From assembly GCA_016776605.1 (NCBI GenBank), contig JADHTB010000005.1, positions 186,001 through 250,000 on the forward strand: a stretch of 64,000 nt of DNA, written 5' to 3'. Source of the stretch: Alphaproteobacteria bacterium. GTDB lineage: Bacteria; Pseudomonadota; Alphaproteobacteria; GCA-2731375. Positions within the stretch are counted from its first letter, which is position 1; each line of letters starts with the position of its first letter. The translations under genes and the position numbers were made by a program. The notes beneath the pieces were generated by a model, which worked only from the letters and a program-made list of their open reading frames with translations, ran no database searches and had not been told where the DNA came from. Below, piece after piece: positions 43,474-51,380 of this stretch.

Positions 43474-43971
43474 CTATCCCCGTCCAGCCGGCTCGACTGG
43501 GCCGGACAGGCCATCCAGGGCGCCAGGCACCAATTCGCAGCCCTGAAACCGGCCAGGTTCCACCGGATTAGGCAGGCTTAGATTGCCTGTCAAAGCCGTG
43601 GAAAAACCAAACGGGCGGTAATAATCAACATCTCCAACCAACAAAACGGCATCGTGGCCAAGGATATTGGCCCGCGCCAAACTGTGACGGATCAGGGTTT
43701 TACCCAGACTGCGGCCGCGCCAGGCCTGGCCCACGGCCAAGGGCCCCAGCAGCAGCGCCGGGTGCTGGTCCGCGATCATGATTGGCCAGTAGCGGATGCT
43801 GGCGCACAGCAGTGTGCCGCCGCGTAAAACAAAACACAGCTCCGCCACGGGGGCGTTATCATCACGCAGGCGATAGGCGGCCCGTTGCAATCGGTCAGAG
43901 CCGAACGATTGATCCAATAATGTTTCAATTTCGGGTCCGTCGCCGGGCTGTTCGATCTTGATTTGATACAT
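43474..43971 (-). CDS. GNAT-family N-acetyltransferase
   Basis: A 165-aa acetyltransferase of the YhbS-like GNAT group. Visible parts are the acetyl-CoA loop QAWRGRSLGKTLIRHSL, the following GHDAVLLVGDVDYYRPFGF beta-strand with the Tyr general-acid region, and LLLGPLAVGQ. The substrate is unknown. The start is ATG 43971 with GGAAG about seven bases upstream. It is convergent with the chemoreceptor gene; a 14-bp triplicate lies upstream of its start. Confidence 0.88.
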   Translation of the reverse strand: MYQIKIEQPGDGPEIETLLDQSFGSDRLQRAAYRLRDDNAPVAELCFVLRGGTLLCASIRYWPIMIADQHPALLLGPLAVGQAWRGRSLGKTLIRHSLARANILGHDAVLLVGDVDYYRPFGFSTALTGNLSLPNPVEPGRFQGCELVPGALDGLSGPVEPAGRG

Positions 43972-44004
43972 TTTAAGCTTCCGGATTGGCGTCGCGCCCA
44001 CTGA

Positions 44005-44045
44005 GACGTTTCGTGGGGGACGTTTCGTGGGGGGCGTTTCGTGGT
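44005..44045. repeat. Three tandem 14-bp units upstream of the GNAT gene
   Basis: GACGTTTCGTGGGG occurs twice in perfect tandem, followed by a third copy with two changes. It is 34 bp upstream of the GNAT start, in the promoter or leader. The period equals that of the array at 17436 and both contain TTTCG, but the units are otherwise different. Confidence 0.85.
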
Positions 44046-44286
44046 GCAATTGGCGCCCGGTCCGGATTGCCGTGGGCTGACCCTAGATGAGTGGAACCGA
44101 CGCGCAGCATTCCCGGCCAGCGCCCGCGGGGTATTGGGGGCGTCGGTTGGAAAGTCGTCGTCGTCGCGCAAAGTCTGACATTTTAGGCCAATTCCGCAGC
44201 ATCGTGTCGCTTGCTATAGCAGCGGCGGCGCGACAATGCTAGCGTCGGGACCAGAAACAACAAAAATCCGAATTGGAGGACGCGGC

Positions 44287-45201
44287 ATGGGTTTGATGGA
44301 TGGCAAGGTCGCGTTGGTGACCGGCGCCGGACGCGGCATTGGCCGCGCCGTGGCGATCAATCTGGCGGCGGCCGGCGCGCAAGTGGTGGTCAATGATTTT
44401 GGCGGCGGCCTGCACGGCGAAGAGACGGACCAGACACCGGCGGATGAAGTCGTGGCCGAGATTAAGGCGAATGGCGGCGCGGCCGCGGCAAACCAGGCAT
44501 CGGTGGCCGAGGCGGACGGCGCCGCCAGCATGGTACAGACGGCCATCGACAGTTTTGGCAAGATCGATGCGGTGGTCAACGTGGCCGGTATCCTGCGCGA
44601 TGCTTACTTTCACAAGATGGCGCCCGAAGAATGGAAGGCCGTCATCGATGTGCACCTGAACGGCACCTATAATGTCTCACGCGCGGCCATGGAACATTTC
44701 CGCGCCCAGCAATCCGGCGCCTTCGTGCATTTCACTTCCACTTCCGGGTTGGTGGGCAACGTCGGTCAGGCCAATTATGCCGCCGCGAAAATGGGCATCG
44801 TGGGCCTGTCCCGGGTGATCGCCATGGAAGGGGAGCGTTTCAACGTCCGCTCTAACTGCATCTCGCCCTTTGCCTGGACCCGGATGATCGAGGCGATCCC
44901 GGTGACATCGGATGAAATGGCCGCATCGTTCGAAAAATTCCGCCAGAATGCCTCCGCCGAACATGTCGCCCCGGTGGCGACTTATCTGTGCAGCGAGGCG
45001 GCCAAAGACGTGACCGGCAATATCTTTGGCGTGCGCGGCAACGAGATCTATCTTATGAGCCAGCCCCGCCCCATCCGTACCCTGCACAAGGGCGACGGCT
45101 GGACGCCCGAGGATCTGGCCGCGACCCTGGAACCGGCCCTGCGTCATGATCTATACGGCCTGGAAGGCAGCGGCGACTATTATGCCTGGGACCCTATTTA
45201 A
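44287..45201 (+). CDS. SDR-family oxidoreductase (3-hydroxyacyl-CoA dehydrogenase type)
   Basis: A 304-aa SDR with an intact active site: TGAGRGIGRAV cofactor loop, VNVAGILRD, Ser in TSTSGLVGN and YAAAK. The long insert after beta-strand 2 (VNDFGGGLHGEETDQTPAD) is typical of the multifunctional-enzyme-2 (17-beta-HSD4-like) hydroxyacyl-CoA dehydrogenases. About 50 extra C-terminal residues follow the fold. The ATG at 44287 has GGAGG seven bases upstream. It is followed by a flavin reductase gene 34 bp downstream. Confidence 0.92.
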   Translation: MGLMDGKVALVTGAGRGIGRAVAINLAAAGAQVVVNDFGGGLHGEETDQTPADEVVAEIKANGGAAAANQASVAEADGAASMVQTAIDSFGKIDAVVNVAGILRDAYFHKMAPEEWKAVIDVHLNGTYNVSRAAMEHFRAQQSGAFVHFTSTSGLVGNVGQANYAAAKMGIVGLSRVIAMEGERFNVRSNCISPFAWTRMIEAIPVTSDEMAASFEKFRQNASAEHVAPVATYLCSEAAKDVTGNIFGVRGNEIYLMSQPRPIRTLHKGDGWTPEDLAATLEPALRHDLYGLEGSGDYYAWDPI

Positions 45202-45235
45202 TCCCCAAATAATCTACTGAAGGAATATCCAGAAT

Positions 45236-45865
45236 ATGTATTTCGATCCCAAGGACGGCATGAGGCCGCCGCCATTCAAACACTCGGTTTACAATGCCCT
45301 GGTCGTGCCCCGGCCCATTGGCTGGATTTCGACCCTCAGTCCGGACGGCGTGATCAACCTGGCGCCGTATAGCTTTTTCAACGCGCTTTGTGGCGATCCG
45401 CCCTGTGTGATGTATTGCCCGAACGGCTACAAGACCGGCACGACCGAGCCAAAGGATTCGCTGACCAACGTGCGGCAGACCGGCGAGTTTGTATTCAACA
45501 TGTGCACCTTTGATTTGCTGGAACCCATGAACGCCACCTCGGCCCATGTGCCGGCCAGCGTCGATGAAATGGCCGCCGCCGGCCTGGACGCCATAGCCTG
45601 CGAACAGGTCAAGCCGCCACGGGTGGGGAATTCGCCCATCGCGCTGGAATGCAAAGTGTTGCAAATCATTGATTTGCCGGCATCCCGGACCGGCGTCCCC
45701 AATACCACGGTGATCGGCCAGGTGGTGGGTATCCATATCGACGACGACGTAATTGTCGATGGCATGGTCGATGCGCGTAAGCTCAAACCCCTGGCGCGCC
45801 TGGGCTATCTGGATTACGCGGTCATCACGCCGGAAAGTATCTTCAGCGTGCCGCGGCCGGATTAG
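45236..45865 (+). CDS. Flavin reductase family protein (FMN-binding)
   Basis: A 209-aa protein of the DIM6/NTAB flavin-reductase-like family. It binds FMN through a split-barrel fold; visible segments are RPIGWISTLSPDG, NLAPYSFFNALCGDPP, TGEFVFNMCTF and the C-terminal RLGYLDYAV. Members supply reduced flavin to monooxygenases or act on unknown substrates. It lies between the SDR and the class IV aminotransferase (8-bp gap), apparently in one operon. Confidence 0.9.
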   Translation: MYFDPKDGMRPPPFKHSVYNALVVPRPIGWISTLSPDGVINLAPYSFFNALCGDPPCVMYCPNGYKTGTTEPKDSLTNVRQTGEFVFNMCTFDLLEPMNATSAHVPASVDEMAAAGLDAIACEQVKPPRVGNSPIALECKVLQIIDLPASRTGVPNTTVIGQVVGIHIDDDVIVDGMVDARKLKPLARLGYLDYAVITPESIFSVPRPD

Positions 45866-45873
45866 AGGTTACC

Positions 45874-46776
45874 ATGGCCGGGGGCACCCACGACTATCTG
45901 GACGATCCGCGCAACGGAACCATCCGGATCTCCATCAATGGCGAGATGTTTCCCCGGGACGAGGCCAAGGTTTCGGTGTTCGATTCCGGCTTCATGCTGG
46001 GCGATGGGGTGTGGGAGGGTATCCGCCTGCATCGCGGGCGCCTGCTGTTTCTGGAGGCGCATCTGGATCGTCTGTATGAAGGCGCCAAGGCCATCGATAT
46101 GGACATCGGGCTGAGCCGGGAGGAGATGCGGGCCAGGCTCCAGGCCGTACTGGACGCCAACGCAATGGACACGGATGTCCACATTCGCCTGATGGTTACC
46201 CGTGGGGTGAAATCCACGCCCTATCAACACCCCAGGGTGACCATCACGCCGCCGACCGTTGTTATCATTCCGGAATTCAAGGTGGCAGCGGCAGGGGCGG
46301 GCCTTCGTCTGGCCACGGTGCATGTGCGCCGGGGGGCGCCGGATGTGCAGGATCCGCGCCTGAACAGTCATAGCAAATTGAACTGTATTCTGGCCTGCAT
46401 TCAGGCCGACAAGGCCGGCGCCGACGAAGCCCTGATGCTGGACCCCCATGGCTTTGTCGCGACCTGTAATTCGACCCATTTTTTCATTGTCCGCAAGGGC
46501 GAGGTCTGGACGTCGTCCGGGCGTTACTGTCTGGCCGGCATCACCCGCGCCAACGTTCTGGCGCTGTGCCGGGACAATGGCATCGTGGCATTGGAAAAGG
46601 ATTTCAGCCTGATCGATGTCTATGGCGCCGACGAGGCCTTTGTCACCGGTACCTTCGCCGGCTTGATCCCGGTGAATGACATCGATGGCCGTAATATTGG
46701 CGGCGAAGGCTGCCCGGTAACAGCGCGGCTGCAGGGCCTGTACCGCGCGCTGTGTGACCGGGAAGCCCAGGGATAG
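45874..46776 (+). CDS. Class IV aminotransferase (branched-chain / D-amino acid type)
   Basis: A 300-aa fold-type IV PLP enzyme. The N-terminal SVFDSGFMLGDGVWEGIRLH, the PLP Lys in NSHSKLNCILA and the C-terminal GTFAGLIPVNDIDGR phosphate-binding region are characteristic. The usual Glu-containing segment reads FVATCNSTHFF. It could act on branched-chain, D-amino or other amino acids. It starts at ATG 45874 just after the flavin reductase and is followed after 4 bp by the sulfotransferase-like gene, a recurring partnership in this family. Confidence 0.9.
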   Translation: MAGGTHDYLDDPRNGTIRISINGEMFPRDEAKVSVFDSGFMLGDGVWEGIRLHRGRLLFLEAHLDRLYEGAKAIDMDIGLSREEMRARLQAVLDANAMDTDVHIRLMVTRGVKSTPYQHPRVTITPPTVVIIPEFKVAAAGAGLRLATVHVRRGAPDVQDPRLNSHSKLNCILACIQADKAGADEALMLDPHGFVATCNSTHFFIVRKGEVWTSSGRYCLAGITRANVLALCRDNGIVALEKDFSLIDVYGADEAFVTGTFAGLIPVNDIDGRNIGGEGCPVTARLQGLYRALCDREAQG

Positions 46777-46780
46777 GCCG

Positions 46781-47527
46781 GTGACAAGCCGTTCCGGGGC
46801 GGTCCGGATCGCCATGTGGTCGGGTCCGCGCAATATTTCCACCGCCATGCTGCGGGCTTTCGAGAATCGGGCCGATACCTTTGTCTGGGACGAACCGTTC
46901 TACGCCCATTATCTGGCCGAAACAGGGCTGGATCATGCCATGGCGGCGGAGATCATCGCCGCCTATGAAACCGATTGGAAAAAGGTAGCGGCCCGTGCCA
47001 CGGGTCCGGTCCCCGAAGGCAAGAGCTTGTTCTATCAAAAACATATGACCCATCATCTACTGCCCCCTATGGACCTGGCCTGGCTGGATGGCGTCAACAA
47101 CGCGTTCCTGATCCGAGATCCGGCGCGGGTTTTGCTCTCGTATTTGGACAAACGGGCAAACGTGACATTGGAGGATCTGGGGCTGCCGCAACAACAACGG
47201 CTATTCGAAACGGTCCGGCGGCGCACGGGTAGGGCCCCGCCGGTTTTGGATGCCGACGATGTGCTGGCCGATCCCAAAACCATGTTGGATGCGCTGTGCC
47301 GGGCACTCGGGATCAGCTTTGATCCCGCCATGCTGTCCTGGCCGGCGGGTCGGCGGGTCAGCGATGGGCTTTGGGCAGCGCACTGGTATGGCGCGGTGGA
47401 GAAATCCACTCACTTCATGGCGCCGGCCGGGGCCAGCCGTTCCGTCCCCGATCATCTCCAAGGCCTCCTTGCCGCCGCCCAGCCCTATTATCAGGCCTTG
47501 CGCGCGCACCGCCTTGGCGGAAATTAG
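46781..47527 (+). CDS. P-loop sulfotransferase-like protein
   Basis: A 248-aa protein with a PAPS-type phosphate loop near the N-terminus (MWSGPRNISTAMLRAF), the 3'-phosphate region FLIRDPARVLLSY and a helical C-terminus. It resembles the sulfotransferase family found next to or fused with class IV aminotransferases. Whether it truly transfers sulfate is unknown. The GTG at 46781 is four bases after the aminotransferase stop, so the pair is probably co-translated. Only 11 bp separate it from the ZnuA-like gene. Confidence 0.82.
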   Translation: MTSRSGAVRIAMWSGPRNISTAMLRAFENRADTFVWDEPFYAHYLAETGLDHAMAAEIIAAYETDWKKVAARATGPVPEGKSLFYQKHMTHHLLPPMDLAWLDGVNNAFLIRDPARVLLSYLDKRANVTLEDLGLPQQQRLFETVRRRTGRAPPVLDADDVLADPKTMLDALCRALGISFDPAMLSWPAGRRVSDGLWAAHWYGAVEKSTHFMAPAGASRSVPDHLQGLLAAAQPYYQALRAHRLGGN

Positions 47528-47538
47528 GATCGATCGGC

Positions 47539-48450
47539 ATGCGGATTTTCCTTCTGGCTCTGTTTTTTCTGGGCGCGGCTCCCGCCCTGGCCGCCGGGCC
47601 CAAGGTGGTGGTGACATTGAAACCGGTGCACAGCCTGGTCAGCGGCGTGATGGCCGGCATCGGCCAGCCGCATCTGCTGTTGGCGGCGGGGGCCGATCCT
47701 CACAGCCACGCCATGCGCCCGTCAGAGGCGCGTGCCCTGGCGGCGGCCGATGCGGTATTCTGGATTGGCCCGACCCTGGAAGGTTACCTGCAAAAACCGC
47801 TGGCCAGTCTGGCCGCGAAGGCCAGGGTCGTTGCATTATCAGACGGCCCCGGCGTCATTCTTCTGCCTGCCCGTGAGGGCGGCATTTGGCGACAGGATCA
47901 CGATCACGGCCAGCATGAACATTCCCGCGATCCCCATATCTGGCTGGACCCGCGCAATGCCCAGGCCATGGTGGGCCAGGTGGTGACGGTGCTGGCTCAA
48001 CTTGATCCCGGCAATGACGGAGCCTACCGCCGCAACGGCGTCAGGGTCATCGCCGGCTTGGTGGCGCTGGAGGCGGAGATCGCCCGGCAGTTGGCATCCG
48101 TCCGCGCCCTGCCCTACATGGTTCTGCACGATGCGTATCAATATTTTGAAGCCCGGTTTTACACGAACGCTCTGGGCGCCATCGCCGTGGCGCCGGACCG
48201 GAAACCAGGGGCACGGCGCATTGCGGCCATTCGCCAGCGCCTGGCCCAAGGCAAGGTGCGCTGCCTGTTTCGGGAAGCGCAATTCGCCGCCAATCTAGTC
48301 GATACCTTGACCGCCGGCCTTGATGTGCGGGTTGCCGGCCTGGACCCCATCGGCCGCGATATCGCGGCCGGCCCGGACGCCTATGGCCGCATCCTGCGGC
48401 AACTTTCCGGCAGCATGGAAAATTGTCTGAGTTACAGCATAGGTCCCTGA
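47539..48450 (+). CDS. znuA: Zinc ABC transporter substrate-binding protein, ZnuA-like
   Basis: A 303-aa periplasmic metal-binding protein. A signal peptide of about 18 residues (MRIFLLALFFLGAAPALAA) is followed by a cluster A-1 fold. Metal ligands expected from ZnuA are visible: His in TLKPVHSLV, His in DPHSHAMRP, His in DPHIWLDPR and Asp near the C-terminus. There is a His-rich loop DHDHGQHEHSRDPH. No permease (znuB) or ATPase (znuC) is nearby, so it must use unlinked partners. Manganese binding is a less likely alternative given the His loop. Confidence 0.88.
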   Translation: MRIFLLALFFLGAAPALAAGPKVVVTLKPVHSLVSGVMAGIGQPHLLLAAGADPHSHAMRPSEARALAAADAVFWIGPTLEGYLQKPLASLAAKARVVALSDGPGVILLPAREGGIWRQDHDHGQHEHSRDPHIWLDPRNAQAMVGQVVTVLAQLDPGNDGAYRRNGVRVIAGLVALEAEIARQLASVRALPYMVLHDAYQYFEARFYTNALGAIAVAPDRKPGARRIAAIRQRLAQGKVRCLFREAQFAANLVDTLTAGLDVRVAGLDPIGRDIAAGPDAYGRILRQLSGSMENCLSYSIGP

Positions 48451-48471
48451 CGCGGCCCTGATTATGCCTGC

Positions 48472-49317
48472 CTACAGATCGTAGCGGACGCTCAGCATTA
48501 TGGCGGTGGCGGAGACGTCATCGTCCGATGTGCCCAGGTAACGGGCATCAAGACCCAGATACCAGGATTGGTCGTACTGATAGGTGACACCGACGATGGC
48601 CTGATAGGCGACTTCCGTCGAATCCTTGCCCTTGGCCACCTGGCTGCCGATGGTGGTGTCGTTGCTTTTCAGCTTGGCCAGGCCCAGGCCGGCGCCAACA
48701 TAGGGCACGAAGGACGAGCCCATACGCACATCGTACAGCAGGTTGACCATGCCGGTGGCCATTTTCAGATCATTGCTTGGGGTCACGCTAGTGCCGCTTG
48801 CCGTAGCCGTGTCATAGCCGGCCGAGCGATAGGCGGCTTCCGCCTCTACCCGGAAATCCTGACCCAGGTAGGTGCCCAAGGCGGCCTGTCCGACGAAGCC
48901 CGGATCAAATTCAATGCTATATGAGGTACTGGAGACAGTGCTGCCATCCACATCGTTCTGCAAATGCAGGCCGCCGCCGCCCGAAAGATAAAAGCGGCTG
49001 AACCATTCACCGCCCATGACATCCCCAAAAGGGCGCCATGGCTCGGATGTGGCGGCGCTTGCCTGATACATTGGCCTGGGCGGCTGGGTATAGCGCAGGG
49101 TGGGCGAGGGCGGTGCGATCGGCATCATGCCGTAACCGGGCGGCTGGGCGGTTGGCGCCCGGCCCTGGCTGGGCGCGGCGAACGGGTGCCCTTCGTTCAA
49201 CATGGCGCTCATATCGTACATGCCGCCCTTGGTCCCGGCGCCGGCGGACGCCGCCACCATGAGGACGCCTAGACCAGCGCAAAGGCCTGCCGCACTATAA
49301 AATACCCGCGAAAACAT
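48472..49317 (-). CDS. Outer-membrane beta-barrel protein (OmpA/porin-family barrel)
   Basis: A 281-aa protein with a signal peptide (about 1-27, ending ASAGAG). A Pro-rich linker (residues about 45-85, PPGYGMMPIAPPSPT) is followed by an 8-stranded barrel-like C-terminal part with alternating hydrophobic strands. Recognisable pieces are FVPYVGAGLGLAKL, YLGLDARYLGTSD and a terminal AIMLSVRYDL ending in a hydrophobic residue. It probably has a structural or adhesion role in the outer membrane. It is convergent with the ZnuA-like gene. Confidence 0.85.
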   Translation of the reverse strand: MFSRVFYSAAGLCAGLGVLMVAASAGAGTKGGMYDMSAMLNEGHPFAAPSQGRAPTAQPPGYGMMPIAPPSPTLRYTQPPRPMYQASAATSEPWRPFGDVMGGEWFSRFYLSGGGGLHLQNDVDGSTVSSTSYSIEFDPGFVGQAALGTYLGQDFRVEAEAAYRSAGYDTATASGTSVTPSNDLKMATGMVNLLYDVRMGSSFVPYVGAGLGLAKLKSNDTTIGSQVAKGKDSTEVAYQAIVGVTYQYDQSWYLGLDARYLGTSDDDVSATAIMLSVRYDL

Positions 49318-49387
49318 CGCCGTCTCCTCTCACAGAATTATCTGAAAAGAGAATAGCCCTTCATGCACGCCGGCGCAGCCGGGAAAT

Positions 49388-50458
49388 CTAGTTTTGTTTT
49401 TTTCGCTGTTCGCGTTCCCCGGCAAGCAAGGCGCGCTTGCGGTCCAGGCCCCAACGATAACCGCCCAGACCACCGTCGCCACGGATCACCCGGTGACAGG
49501 GAATGATCAATGAAACCGGATTGGTGGCGCAGCCCCTGGCGACCGCGCGGCGGGCCATGGGGTTGCCGCTGATGCGCTCGGCCATTTCGCTATAGGTCCG
49601 CGTCATACCGGCGGGAATCTGCATCAATTCCTGCCAGACCCGGCGTTGGAAAGCGGTGCCCTGCACATCCAGGGGCAGATTAGGGTGCGGAATGGCGCCT
49701 TCCAGATAGGCCACCACGGTCCGCACCCATTCGCCCAGGACAATCTCGTCCGCGACGATTTCGGCCAGCGGGTATTCCCGGCCCAATTCCGCGATCAGGT
49801 GCCCGTCATCGCCCAGGGATAGGAAACAGACCCCCTGTGCGGTTGCCGCGACCATCAGGCGGCCCAGGGGCGAATCGGTAATGCTGTAGCCGATTCGCGC
49901 ACCCTTGCCCCCCTTGGCATAGCTGGCCGGCGTCATGCCCAGTTGCCCGTTGGCGCGTTCGTACAGACGCGAGGCCGCGCCATAACCGGCGTCGTACATG
50001 GCGTTGGTCACGCTTTCCCCTTGTTTCAGACCCTGGCGAAGGCGGGCCAGGCGACGCGCGTCGCCATATTGCGCCGGTGTCACACCCATCAGCCGCTTGA
50101 AGGTGCGCTGCAAGTGATGCGGGCTGCCGCCAACCTTGGCCGCGATGGCCGCCAGGCTGGGGCTGCCGTCGGCGCCTTGATCCCGTTCCTGATCGATAAA
50201 CCGGCAAATTTCGCGCACCCGTTGTACCGTGACGTCCGGGCTGGGACTTTCCGTTGGCCGGCAGCGTTTGCAGGCGCGGAAGCCTTCCTGTTCCGCCGCC
50301 TCGGGCAGATCAAAAAAGCGCACGTTGCGGCGCAGCGGGCGGCGGGACGCACAGGTCGGCCGGCAATAGATACCGGTGGAGGTTACGGCGTAGACGAAGC
50401 GGCCATCGGCGGCGCCATCGCGCCCTTGTACGGCCTGCCAGCGGCTTTGATCGGTCAT
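49388..50458 (-). CDS. ada: Bifunctional Ada: methylphosphotriester/O6-methylguanine methyltransferase and regulator
   Basis: A 356-aa three-part protein. The N-terminal zinc domain has its four Cys (YCRPTCASRRP and RACKRCRP), where the first is the methyl-phosphotriester acceptor. An AraC-type helix-turn-helix follows (HHLQRTFKRLMGVTPAQY). The C-terminal O6-methylguanine methyltransferase has acceptor Cys in IIPCHRVIRGDG. It repairs alkylated DNA and activates the adaptive response. The ATG at 50458 with AAAGGAA upstream is favoured over 50482. Confidence 0.95.
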   Translation of the reverse strand: MTDQSRWQAVQGRDGAADGRFVYAVTSTGIYCRPTCASRRPLRRNVRFFDLPEAAEQEGFRACKRCRPTESPSPDVTVQRVREICRFIDQERDQGADGSPSLAAIAAKVGGSPHHLQRTFKRLMGVTPAQYGDARRLARLRQGLKQGESVTNAMYDAGYGAASRLYERANGQLGMTPASYAKGGKGARIGYSITDSPLGRLMVAATAQGVCFLSLGDDGHLIAELGREYPLAEIVADEIVLGEWVRTVVAYLEGAIPHPNLPLDVQGTAFQRRVWQELMQIPAGMTRTYSEMAERISGNPMARRAVARGCATNPVSLIIPCHRVIRGDGGLGGYRWGLDRKRALLAGEREQRKKQN

Positions 50459-50589
50459 GGCGTATGTTCCTTTATTCGTCATCGGTACGCCCTTTCTAAA
50501 ATGCCCGCCAAAACGCCGCTATCCGTTGCTTGCGTCCGATATTATAGTCAATTGCGGAATTTGTGGCGGATAAGAATGGAGGCGGTGGC

Positions 50590-51372
50590 ATGGGTGATTT
50601 GGTCTTAATCAAGGACAGCAACCGGGTTCGCCTGCTGACACTGAACCGGCCCGAGGCCCTGAACGCCTGCAATGACGATGTTTATGATGCGCTGACGGCG
50701 GCGCTGCGCGAGGCGGCGGCGGACCCTGATCTGGCCGTGGTGGTGCTCACCGGCCAGGGCCGGGCCTTTTGCGCCGGCCAGGACCTGGCCGAACTGGGCA
50801 CCCCCCGCGTGCATGAAGACGGCCAACGGCATGGCTTCCCGCCGTTTATTGAACTGGTGGAAGCCTTTCCCAAACCCCTGATCGCCGCCGTCAACGGCAT
50901 TGGCATCGGCATTGGCCTGACCATTCTGCCCCATTGCGACCTGGTCCTGATGGCCGATGATGCGCGGTTGCGGGCGCCCTTTGTCACCTTGGGCGTCACG
51001 GCCGAAGCCGGCAGCAGTTTTCTGCTGCCCGCCATGATTGGCTGGGGCAACGCCGCGCATCTGTTGTACACGGCATCCTGGATCGATGCCGCCAAGGCGG
51101 TGGAGATCGGACTGGCCTGGAAAGCGGTGCCCAACGGCCAACTGATGGACGAGGCCATGGCGCTGGCCAGGGAAATCGCGCAAATGCCCATTGCCTCCCT
51201 GGTCACCACCAAGCAGATCCTGCTGGCCGGCCGCCTGGATGCGGTACGCCAGGCGCGGCAACGGGAAAACGATGCCTTCGCCCGTCTGGTCGGCGCGCCA
51301 GCCAACCGCGAGGCCATCGCCGCGTTTCAGGAAAAACGTCCGGCGGACTTCACCAACCTGCCGGCGGCATAG
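50590..51372 (+). CDS. Enoyl-CoA hydratase/isomerase family protein
   Basis: A 260-aa crotonase-fold protein. The oxyanion-hole segments GQGRAFCAGQDLAEL and AAVNGIGIGIGLTILPHCDLVLMA are clear. In the catalytic region it reads LGVTAEAGSSFLLP, with a single Glu placed as in delta3,delta2-enoyl-CoA isomerases rather than the two-Glu hydratase pattern. It may therefore be an isomerase. The ATG at 50590 follows GGAGG by eight bases. It is convergent with the AtuA-family gene, 8 bp apart. Confidence 0.9.
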   Translation: MGDLVLIKDSNRVRLLTLNRPEALNACNDDVYDALTAALREAAADPDLAVVVLTGQGRAFCAGQDLAELGTPRVHEDGQRHGFPPFIELVEAFPKPLIAAVNGIGIGIGLTILPHCDLVLMADDARLRAPFVTLGVTAEAGSSFLLPAMIGWGNAAHLLYTASWIDAAKAVEIGLAWKAVPNGQLMDEAMALAREIAQMPIASLVTTKQILLAGRLDAVRQARQRENDAFARLVGAPANREAIAAFQEKRPADFTNLPAA

Positions 51373-51380
51373 CAGCTAAA

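Noticed and set aside
43454-43479. Terminator between the chemoreceptor and GNAT genes
   Set aside because: An imperfect stem (GGAT...AGCCG/CGGCT ATCC) is present but lacks a T tract on either strand and overlaps the GNAT stop.
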